From: Gnetum montanum
Taxonomy: Eukaryota > Streptophyta > Gnetopsida > Gnetales > Gnetaceae
Length of the DNA stretch: 64,000 nt
Direction of reading: 5' to 3'
NCBI GenBank assembly: GCA_015680685.1
Contig: MNCI01010799.1
Location: forward strand, 1 to 64,000
Position 1 is the stretch's first letter. The number at the start of each line of letters is the position of its first letter. Positions 54,796-64,000 of the stretch are shown piece by piece. Under the pieces are notes generated by a model. The model searched no databases and was not told the origin of the DNA. It was given only the letters and a program-made list of their open reading frames with translations. The translations under genes and the position numbers were made by a program.

Positions 54796-56999
54796 TGCCA
54801 TTATGAGGATTAAATTACAGAAATTAGATGACCATTATCTCTTAAGAATTGGAGTTATGAAAACAACAAAACAAGATAACAATTCTCTACTAAGAATAAG
54901 GGTCATAAAAAGAATGAAACATTGATAAGGATGCTTTCACAGTGAAGGCCAGGGGGAAGACTAGAAAACAATAGTACGTCATTGATAAAAGGCTGAGAGA
55001 GCAAGAAAATGCTTCTGAAACAAAGAAGCAAAAGTAGTCCCGCCTAAAGCTTGATGAAAATGAAAGAACCAGCCAACATACACGATTCCATGGGTTTGCC
55101 TACTAAGAAAATAGATATAATTATAAGAATAATTTATTTTTGTTTTTGACTTTGAGAATTCTACATCCCATGCTATCAAGAAAAACATCTTGCTAAAATT
55201 ATTGGAATAAACTCCCTAGCTGTGAGGTGCAATCACCTAGTAAATTACATATTCAATCCTAATAGCTTAGCTTGAGATATATTATTGTACTTTAACATTC
55301 TTATAGCATTGTAATACTTATTGTTCCTATTGTATTGCAAAAATTATTTATATGGTGTTCATTTTCAATGCAATTTATATTATATAATCAACATATTTAT
55401 TCTTTACAATGAATTTTCAACCATTTACCTATTTTAACTTTCAGATGATGAGATCCCATTCATACTTTGCCAACCATGCATCATAAATGATGAGGAATGG
55501 CACTAGATAAATAGTTTTTCTTTGAATTAAAGTCTCTCTAATACTATTCAAATATAAATGTCATTTCCTTTGATATTTTCCCAAAGTTTTTGAAAAATTA
55601 TTTATTTTACCAAATTTAAGAACTTGTTTAGGATTTGAATAAAGAATGTGCTTTTGAATTATCCATTTATTAGGTTTCCATCATTGCTTTTTAGAGAATT
55701 TATCAAATGAAGATGCAAAAAGATTATGAGTGGAGGTTATAAATTTACAAGTAATTTTAACCTCTAAAGGTGTAATCTCTACTTCAAGAAGTATAACATC
55801 ATATTGTGTTTATCTCTTCACTTTAAATTCATCAAGGAGCAAAAGGTTTTGAATTTCTTCTATCTATTGATAACATTTATTTGATAGGGTAGAACCCTAT
55901 ACAATGCACCCATTAAGAATAATTAATTGAACACTTCCATTATGAAGTTATTTATAGATATTCCAAATTAAAATAGATTCATTCTTACATTTTCTTTTTA
56001 AAGAAAATAAGGCTTTCGTACCACCTGCAACTCTTGAGTAATTCATTGATCCTATTTGTAATTACAAAAGGGTTCTAAGCTAAGATATTTGTAAGAGGAA
56101 ATTATGTTTACATGTTTAGGTCTTATAGTAAAATTTAGAGAAAATAAGTTGTAATACCTCCAACAAGATAATTTTCAATACCTCCCCTATGAGCTTAAGA
56201 AAATTTTCTCAGTCTCACAAGAAACAAATTAAAATTTATCTTCTATAAAATTATCTTAAAAATTATCTTCTATAAAAAATTAACAAATTTCCCTTCATCT
56301 CTGACTTTAGTTTGCCAAATATATTTTGGATGAATATAGCTTTTTTAATTTGTTAATTGTATTCTCTTTGTTTTCCATGCAAATGTAAACATGGCATATG
56401 AACAGTGAAATAGTATGAATTTTGTAGTTGCTAAGGATTTGCTACTAAGTGAATAAAGCAAAGTTGTTTCTGATGATTTTTTTAAAAACAAGTTTCATAA
56501 GATGAATGCCATCCATCTATAAGTGAACAAAGAAAAGTTTCTTTCGATGACCTTCTTTGAGCTTTTTTTTTAAAGATGAATGCCCTAGCTATGGAGGTTT
56601 GCAATTGCATGAATACGATAGAGTTGTTTGGAATGAATTTTGGATCTTTTCATTTGATTTTTTTGGGTGAATTCTACAATGAATGGCCTAGCTGTGGAGG
56701 GTTTGCAATTGTGCGAATACATAAAAGTTATTTGGAATGAATTCCACATTATCTAATTTGATTTCTTTTCATGGTTTGAATTAGATTTTTTTTTCAAATT
56801 TAGGATGTTTTTTTGGTTAGCTTTGATAATGTTTTTGTTTTATATTAAAAATTATTTTCTATGAAAAATTAAATCCCATAAACCATGGATAAATTTTGAT
56901 ACTATTTTTAAAAAAATTATATTCCTTTATTTTATTTTTTAAATGTTAATAGACCAATTAGCACAAATCACAAATTTGATAATAGAATAGGATTAAAAG
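54796..56999. other. Unassigned AT-rich interval
   Basis: No frame with domains on either strand and no LTR termini. It includes the local 103-bp duplication described separately. The sequence is probably an old decayed transposon. Confidence 0.4.
56578..56760. repeat. Local tandem duplication, period about 103 bp
   Basis: gaatg.cctagct.tggagg followed by gtttgcaattg and gaatac starts at 56578 and again at 56681, with several differences and a repeated ttggaatgaatt downstream of each. Confidence 0.75.
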
Positions 57000-57690
57000 T
57001 TTCCCTAAGGTGTAAGAAGTTTAATCCAAGTGTAGCTTCAACAAACATGAACATAGAACCATTACATTATAACATCAAATTATGTAGTCCTTAAGGCATT
57101 AAAGATAAATACTCGTAACAAGATTAATGGGTTCAAGAATGACTAGCCCATGAGAGCAATATATTATAATAAGGAATAATGATTACGTACATTGCCTCAT
57201 ATTTGATGCATGATAGAATCACAATCTTAAACTATCACAAGGACCAACTAGGAGGAGAGAATGCACTTCTTCCATGAATCACCAGAAAATATTTGGTATA
57301 CATAACTATTATGCATAAACTAAAGATCATCAATAACATTCTCTTGACACACTATATGATTGTTTAGCATAAAATTTGGAGCTAGAGCACATTTGTGTGT
57401 TTTACATAAGAGCTCACCCTAATAACAAAGAAACTTCCTTAAATTAACTAATGCTTAAATCATTTAGTCATCTCAATTCTAGGTAGATAACACATGATTG
57501 TATCACCTTCTTATGATAACTGTTCCTATAACTAACAAACTGAAAACTCATCAAAACCTCTATTTGCTCATGGTAGATAACACATATATATGTCATCTAC
57601 TTGTAGCAAATGTTCATACAATTGGATCCTCCATAATAATAGGACTAGGATTTATTCACTAGTCTTTAGCCATCTCCTCTAAATTGCCAC
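57000..57690 (-). repeat. Repeat family copy C (inverted relative to A and B)
   Basis: The minus strand reads colinearly with 15170-15740 and 17690-18350: ctacaagtagatgaca, gatgatctttagttt, cattctctcctcctag, gtgattctatcatgcatcaaatatgaggcaatgta, gaagctacacttggat. It stops abruptly near 57000. Confidence 0.75.
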
Positions 57691-58093
57691 AAGAACAAGG
57701 ATTAGGCTAGTTTAGATAAAAATTGATGGTAGGATGGAAGTTTAGTGGATAGCTTGAGAAGGTAGATGTGAAAATAGGCTATCAAGGTTGATGGTGGATA
57801 TTTATCTACAGAAGGAGAAGAAATGATATTATAGTAGGCAAGTACAATGATGATTAGTTTTATTTTAGATCTTCCCATTAAATGGGGGAAGAACATATAT
57901 ATCAATGAAAATATTTTTTATTCTCACTCCATATTTACTATTCATTCCATAAACTAAACTTATTCTTATAGAATGATTTATATTTTTTTCAGGATGATAA
58001 AGGCCCAGGATCATATCTTTTTAAAAGCCCTTATAACATTGTCTTCTAGCTCTCCACTATTTGTGAATGCATAACCTCAAATTGAAGAAGGCA
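57691..58093. other. Unassigned interval left of the copia element
   Basis: No gene or repeat partner recognised. Confidence 0.4.
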
Positions 58094-58098
58094 CCTAA

Positions 58099-58522
58099 TG
58101 TTGAGCATTGTGTAGTGTAGAAATTGTTTTCTCCTACTTTGAATAATTTTTTTTAAAATTTTTTTTGGGTTTGTAACTTTTTAAATTATTAAAAGTCTTT
58201 TATCATGTAATGTTATTTTAAAAAATATATTTTTTCAGTAGTTAGATGTTAGTTGTAATGATTTTAACTCAGTCATGTTGAGTTTAACTCCCATTTGAGT
58301 TTGTTTTTTTTTTATTTATAAAAGCAATTACAAGAGTTGCCTTATTATGCGAAGAAAAGCCTGATCTAAGGTTTTTTCAAAAATAATAAAAGAATTTATC
58401 AGTTTTAATATTTCTCAAGTTTTATTGCAATTTTAATTTCTTCATGGTGAGTTTTACAATGATTTGATTTTCATAGTTCAATTTATTAATTTCTCATTAT
58501 ATCCATTCTTCTCATGCTAACA
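58099..58522 (+). repeat. Copia 5' LTR
   Basis: 424 bp with TATAAAAG at 58317-58324. Homologous throughout to 62648-63044, where the TATA box reads ttttttagaaatgc and is lost. Confidence 0.92.
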
Positions 58523-58535
58523 ATTAGTATTGAAG
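58523..58535 (+). promoter_or_regulatory. Copia primer-binding site
   Basis: attagtattgaag, diverged from the initiator tRNA-Met primer site (ttggtatcagagc) used by most plant copia elements, directly after the LTR end. Confidence 0.65.
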
Positions 58536-58551
58536 ATGGTAATCCATCCAC

Positions 58552-59580
58552 ATGTCTACTAAACAAATCAAAGACATTTTGAAGTATTCGGTTATTTTTT
58601 ATGGCTCTCAAGATTTTACTTATTGGTCATATCTAATGAAATCCCTCCTCCAAGTTCATAAGTATGGGAGCATGTTAAATTTGGTTTTGTTGTGCCTCCA
58701 AACTTGATGATGAGAGAACAAAGAAATAAGCTCAAAAGAGATAGGAAAAATACTTCATTTTTCAAGATGATTATTTTTACTAGTGGTTTAGAGGCATTTG
58801 GAGCTATAATCATTACTAAAGACACATCCAAGGCTTGTTGGAACACCTTACAAGAAGAGTACAAAGGTAATGTGGTAAACAAAAAGTTGAAGAAAATGAA
58901 ATACAAGACCAAGTTTGATAATTTGAAGATTACAAGAGGAGAGTTTCTCTCTCATTTTTTTGATAGGTTTCACATTATTCAAAGAAATTTGAATAAGTAC
59001 AATTGCAACTTCACAATGTAGTAGAAGGTAAATAAGGTGATGCAAGTTCTTTATAATGATTACAGATTCTCCACCTCCATTAAAATTATTGTTCAAAAAA
59101 ATGACCTATTTGTCTATAAAATCGATGAGTTAATTGCAAGCTTGAAGGCTCTAGAAGAATCAAAGATTTTAGATCCAAATGAGAATGCTTATGTTGTAGC
59201 TCCAAACCCTTTAAGAGGTGGAAGATTCACTAGACGAAGAAGAGGGAGAGGCAAATTTAACTATTCAAGAGAATAGAGCCAATCAAATGACATAAGGCCT
59301 CAAAATTCTAGAGGATGATTTTAGCCAAGAGGTAGAGGTTTTCAAAATTTTTCTAGAGGAAGAGGAGGTCTTATAGGTGGTAGGAAAAATTTCCAGCCAA
59401 AAGGAGGTCAAGATGCATCTTCTTCATCAAGTCCATGGTGTACCTTTTGTGGTAAGAGGCCATTATGAAGAAAGATGTTGACAGAAGATTGATATTCAAA
59501 ATCTCACAATTCAAGATACTAAAGAAGGTGAAAATTCAAAATCACAAGATAGAGGAAAAAAATTATAGATTGTCAAGATA
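58552..59580 (+). pseudogene. Copia gag
   Basis: ATG at 58552 (MSTKQIKD), frameshift at about 58660, then MMREQRNKLKRDRKNTSFF, AFGAIIITKDTSKACWNTLQ, KMKYKTKFDNLKITRGE: the UBN2/DUF4219 type of copia Gag. A Arg/Gly-rich stretch (GGRFTRRRRGRGKF) leads to a CCHC knuckle (CTFCGK, then GHY and C across a one-base shift) at about 59440-59475. Confidence 0.88.
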
Positions 59581-60660
59581 ACTCAAATTTTGGAGCATTT
59601 ACCATGTTTGATAATGTGACTTCAAGTACATGGATCCTTGAAAATGGTTGTTTAAACCACATGACTCCTCATAAAGAAGCTTTTATTGAGTATAAGTTCA
59701 ATGGCAACTTGAACACAATCAAAGCTAGTGTTGGTGAGTAGATCAACACTGAAGGAATTGGAAAAGTTCTTATTACTCTTAAATACAAAAATCAAGTTTA
59801 GGTTCATGATTTTTTCTACATTCCAAAATTGTCTAATTCTTTGCTTTTAGTTGGATAGATGATGAAACAGAGAAATAAGTTTAGTTTTAAGGATGACATT
59901 TGTACAATTTCAAACTCAAGTAGGGTCATAGATAAGCTTCCAACACTAAAAAATCATATCTATTGTCTTGAAGCAATTTTTGTACAAAATCATGTTGATG
60001 AGAGGTTTGCTTTTATAGCCAAGATTGAAGAGTGGCATTGGAGGCTTGGGCATCCTTCCTATAAAAACATTGAAAAATTGTTTAAATTCAAGCTTTATTT
60101 TGTTTTAAAGCTATTAAATTTTCTCAATGATGTTTGTGATACATGTCTTAAAGGCAACAAAAAGGTCTTTCCTCATGTAGCTCATATGGAAAAGGCACAT
60201 CCACTAGAATTTTTGCATATGGATGTGGTTCGACCTATGCCAACAGTTGTAATAAATGGAGGAGGATATTTCTTGGTAATTGTTGATGATTTTTCCAGGT
60301 ATGCTTGGTCATATGTTTTGCATTCCAAGGATGAAGTATTTCCTATCTTTAAGAATTTTCAAAAGCTTGTTGAGAATAGGTTTGGTTTCAAGATTAAGTC
60401 AATTAGGTGAAATCGAGGTGATGAATTTATTTCAAATGAATTTGATAATTATTGTGCTGAATGTGGAATAGAAAAACAAACCACATGTAGGTATTCACTC
60501 CAAATAAATAGCATAACAAAAAGGAAGAATGGTGTCTTACAGCAAATGGTAATATGTTTATTGAAACATGCCTCAATTTCAAATGAGTATTGGCATGAGA
60601 CAATCCACATGGCAACTTATTTACTTAATAGATTGATCACTTCATCAAAGTGAGAGAAGA
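59581..60660 (+). pseudogene. Copia protease and integrase
   Basis: Protease: STWILENGCLNHMT at about 59625-59665, where the family has W.LDSG..H; the catalytic Asp and Ser are Glu and Asn. The pre-integrase zinc region is EWHWRLGHPS with CDTCLKG (60030-60155). The integrase core has FLHMDVVRPMP and FLVIVDDFSRYAW with both Asp residues, then NRGDEFISNEF after a stop at 60407. Open frame 59859-60410 is the longest. Confidence 0.9.
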
Positions 60661-62560
60661 CTCCTTATCAATTGCTTTATGCTAAGCCTCCAAATTTATC
60701 TCATTTAAAGGAGTTAGGTTGTACTTGTCATGTCAAGATTCCAAACTTGTTGATAGATAAATTGGATGATAGAGGCAAAAGGTGTTTGTTTTTTGGTTAT
60801 GATTTAGGAACATGTGGATATAAATGTTTTGATTTCATTGATAGGAAGTGGTATTGCTCTAGAAATGTTGTACTTGATGAATCAAAGATAGGTTCTAATG
60901 AGTTTCACAAGCTTGATCAAGATAAGAAGCAAGAGTACAGTTCAAGAATTCGGGTGGAAAAGGAGCACCCATGTCTTCAAATGGTGAACAAAGAATTTAA
61001 TAGAAGAATGACAAGAAGTCAAGTCATTGCTCATGTTGCATATTTTTCTCTTGCACATGAGCCATAAAATGTTAAGAAGGCTCTCAAGTCTCAAGTTTGG
61101 ATTGAAGCCATGAAGAAGGAAATGAGTTCTATTAAAAGAAATGAAACTTGAACATTGGTGGATAAGCCAAAAGGGAAGAAATTCATTTACATCAAATGGA
61201 TATTCAAAACCAAATACAATGAAGTTGGTAAAATTATTACACACAAGGAAAGACTTGTAGCAAGAGGTTTTCTTCAAAAGAAGCATGTTGATAATGATGA
61301 TATTTTTGCTCTTGTTGCAAAATTTAAGAATATTAATCTTATGGTCTCCCTTGATAATCATAAAGGTATGAAACTCTATCAAATGGATGTTAATTCTACA
61401 TTTCTTAATGGAAAATTAGAAGAGGAGGTTTATATTTATAAACCTAGGGTTTTGAGGTTCAAGGATACGCAAGGAAGGTGAGGAGGTTGAATAAAGATTT
61501 GTATCTCCTCAAGTAAGCTCCAAGAGCTTGGTTTTACAAAATTAATGAATTTTTTCTTAAGCATGATTAAAATATTTGTATGTTTGAGCCTACCTTGTAC
61601 TTTAAACATGAAGGTTTTGATTTCATCATTATTTCTATCTATATTTAGCACTTGATTTTTATGGCTACATTTGAAAAATTAAATGAACAATTCATGCATG
61701 ATATGAAAGGTGAGTCTGAGATGAAGGATTTGGGAGCCCGTATATATTTTTTAGGAAACTAAATTGATCAAGATGAAGATTTTTTGAAGATGCATCCATC
61801 AAAGTATGCATAGGCCATTATTGAAAAGTGTGGGCTAGAGGAAGCCAATATTGCTATAACTCCACTTCTTCAAATTATGAAGCTTTCAAGGAAAGATGAA
61901 ACTCTATTGATTGATCTTTCATTATATTGAGTTATGATTGGTGCATTAATATTTTTGTATCATAGCATGACTAATTTAGAATTTGCAACTTCATTTTTAT
62001 CAAGGTTTATGAAAGAGCCAAGGAAGTCACATCTTAATGCCTTGAAGTATTTTTTGAGGTATCTTAAAGGAAAAATTGGTTTTGGCATTAAATTCATTAA
62101 TGGAGATAAAAATTTTGATGTTTTTTCTAATGTTGATTGGGTAGGAGATGTAGATTATCATAAGTCAACTTCTACTTCATTTATCATGGTTCTAATCCTA
62201 TTTATTTGAAGACAAAGAAACAAACTAGTGTGAGGCTCTTATCATGTGAGGTAGAATTTATTACTATGTCTAAATGTCTTTAGCATGTTTTATGGTTAAA
62301 AAAGTTATTTTCTCAGTTAGGTTTTGAAATTGAGCTTCCAATTTTTATGTTGGTTGATAATACAATAATAGTTCACTTGTCCAAAGAGCACATAATTCAT
62401 AAGAATAGCAAGCATATTAACATCGACTATCACTTTATCTAGCATGAAGTAAAGAAGGACATAATTAAGCCCACACATGTTCAAAGAAGTGATTAATTAG
62501 CTAATTTACTAACTAAACCATTACAGGCTTATTGAATTTACTATCCTTTGAAAATAATTG
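60661..62560 (+). pseudogene. Copia reverse transcriptase and RNase H
   Basis: 60672-61067 encodes the integrase C-terminal region (LGCTCHVKIP, RCLFFGYDLGTCGYKCFD). RT begins at about 61080 (WIEAMKKEM), IYIKWIFKTKYNEVGKI, KERLVARGF, YQMDVNSTFLNGKLEEEVYI. The YVDD motif reads Tyr-Ile-stop-His at 61640-61651. EMKDLG, SFLSRFMKEPRKSHLNALKYFLRYLKG and LSCEVEFITM (RNase H) follow in broken frames to about 62520 (LTKPLQ). Confidence 0.9.
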
Positions 62561-62647
62561 GTATGAGCAAAGTAGATGATGAGAAGAAAGATCTTCAAGT
62601 TTCTAATTTAGCTATTCTCAAATCAATTTTAGTACTAAAGGAGTGAA

Positions 62648-63044
62648 TGTTTAGTATTGTGTAGTGTAGAAATTGTTTTCTACTAATTTGAAGAATTTTT
62701 TTTTAAAAAGTTATTTTATATAGTAACTTTTTAATTATTAAAAGATTTTTGTCATGTAATTTTTTTAAAAAAATAATTTTTTTCTAGTAATTAGAGATCA
62801 TTTTTGATGAGTTTAACTAAGTTATGTTGAGTTTAACTCCTAGTTGAGTTTGTTTTATTTTTTTTAGAAATGCAATTAGAAGAGTTGCCTTATTATGCAA
62901 AAGGAAAGCCTAATGTAAGGTTTTTTCAAAAATATCAGAAGTTATTAATTCTCATATTTCTCAAGTTTTATTGTAGTTTTAATTTTTTCATAGTGAATTT
63001 CAGTTTCTGAATTTCTCATCTTATTCATTGCACTCTTTTTAACA
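62648..63044 (+). repeat. Copia 3' LTR
   Basis: 397 bp, colinear with the 5' LTR and shorter mainly through small deletions in T-rich runs. Confidence 0.92.
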
Positions 63045-63049
63045 CCTAA

Positions 63050-64000
63050 CCCCTTATCCTAAGTTGTAGTTTTTTACCCTTCAAAATTATGAGGCATGTT
63101 GTATTTTTGATAAAAGAAGAACAAGATAAAGAAAATGAATGCCTAGGCAACAACCAAAGAAAAATGAAGACATGATCTCAAGACTACAACATCATGAGGA
63201 TGCCTATGATAAGATAAGGCACATTACCTATCCAACATAGCTTTAGATGACAAGCTTAATTCTCAAGAAGGTGCACTATTGAAAAGATTGATCTTTTATA
63301 TTGTGCAAACAGGCTCATGCATAATAAGGTCATACCTTTCTAGCCAGCAAACATAGATGAGTAGTAATTATAAGACAAATCAAGTCTTCAACACTATTCA
63401 ATAATATTAAAGGGAAAGCTAGCATGATGATGCCATCAACAAAAAAAAGGATCTCCATCCATAAGATGAGAAAAAAAAAAGCAAGAATCTTTAGAATCAA
63501 ATAGGATCATAGTATAGCCACATGATCATAATTATGCAATTGCATGACATAAAATTGAATAGTACATACATCAAAGACAATGTATTAAGTGACACTAAGA
63601 CTATTGTCATTAAGGATGTGATTGTGAGAATAATGTTAACATTAAATATATAGCATATAACGAAGAAAAATGATGATGATATTAACATGTAGCTATTCAA
63701 GGTACATACGAGAGCAATTCCACAAATAATAGGATGTGTATGAGAGGTGATGAGCAGAATCCCTAAAATTAAGGGATTAGTCAAAAGCTAATTTAGGAAT
63801 ATGATTATAAGACTTCATGTATAAATATTAAACAATGTTAATAGAATGAGGTACCCCACCACTTACATGAATTTGGTTGGGGGTTTGGACCAACTCTTTA
63901 TATCTTGTGCATTCATTCTTGATCTACCATGGATTGTAATTGTTGGCTATTTTGATTCTCTAATTTCTCAAATTTCTCTATCTCAATGCTCTCAATCCTT
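63050..64000. other. Unassigned AT-rich interval
   Basis: No frame, repeat partner or RNA gene recognised. Confidence 0.4.

Larger units (their letters stand above)
58099..63044 (+). mobile_element. Ty1/copia LTR-retrotransposon (full length, degenerate)
   Basis: 4946 bp on the plus strand. LTRs 58099-58522 and 62648-63044, starting TGTTGAG/TGTTTAG and ending TAACA, are flanked by a perfect TSD CCTAA (58094-58098 and 63045-63049). The order gag, protease, integrase, RT, RNase H is that of copia. A primer-binding site related to TGGTATCAGAGC (58523-58535) and polypurine tract aaaggagtgaa (62637-62647) are in place. Catalytic motifs of protease and RT are lost. Confidence 0.95.

Noticed and set aside
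1-64000. tRNA, rRNA or organellar insertions
   Set aside because: No cloverleaf-like B-box context, rRNA core sequence or chloroplast/mitochondrial gene was recognised on reading; a covariance-model search was not possible.

Overview
The window looks like transposon-packed intergenic DNA from a land plant with a large, repeat-rich nuclear genome. The composition is AT-rich. Coding remnants belong to plant LTR-retrotransposons (Athila-like and other Ty3/gypsy, Ty1/copia) and to a plant L1-type LINE whose ORF1 has a DUF4283-like domain. A plant telo-box-like sequence sits in one LTR. A gymnosperm or another large-genome seed plant fits, but the species cannot be fixed from the sequence. I found no convincing intact cellular gene, rRNA, tRNA, CRISPR array or prokaryotic operon. 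About 40 kb belongs to five large retroelements, all carrying frameshifts and stops.

Layout. 1-4326: unassigned, with a 1-base N flanked by an exact 38-bp duplication. 4332-14431 (-): full-length Athila-like gypsy-1 with a perfect ACATG target-site duplication (TSD) and decayed gag, protease, RT, RNase H and integrase. 14437-18565: two direct copies (A, B) of a non-coding repeat; a third copy (C) is inverted at 57000-57690. 19185-20320: short repeat with three perfect 48-bp tandem units, plus a possible exon. 20321-30660: segment X, interrupted at 20528-27730 by gypsy-3, which keeps gag, protease and the integrase tail but lacks the RT core. 30773-43666 (-): L1-type LINE-a, itself interrupted by gypsy-2 (32022-39178, +), a relative of gypsy-1 with pol deleted. 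44100-47770: segment Y, a diverged copy of X, containing RT remnants of a second LINE lineage. 47560-49346: unassigned, with a possible small terminal exon. 49363-54778 (+): LINE-b, same family as LINE-a, opposite orientation, containing a 51-N gap. 54796-58093: AT-rich DNA plus copy C. 58099-63044 (+): copia element with a perfect CCTAA TSD. 63050-64000: unassigned.

The elements record an order of events. LINE-a landed beside segment X with a 13-bp TSD, and gypsy-2 later inserted into LINE-a. Gypsy-3 inserted into segment X, whose uninterrupted counterpart Y fixes the insertion point. LINE-b, the sister copy, lets the LINE-a reading frame be followed across the gypsy-2 insertion. The most unusual features are: a third coding block downstream of the RT and zinc-finger regions in both LINE copies; a cluster of GCGATATCGC palindromes in the gypsy-2 LTR U3; and two independent gag-protease elements without RT.
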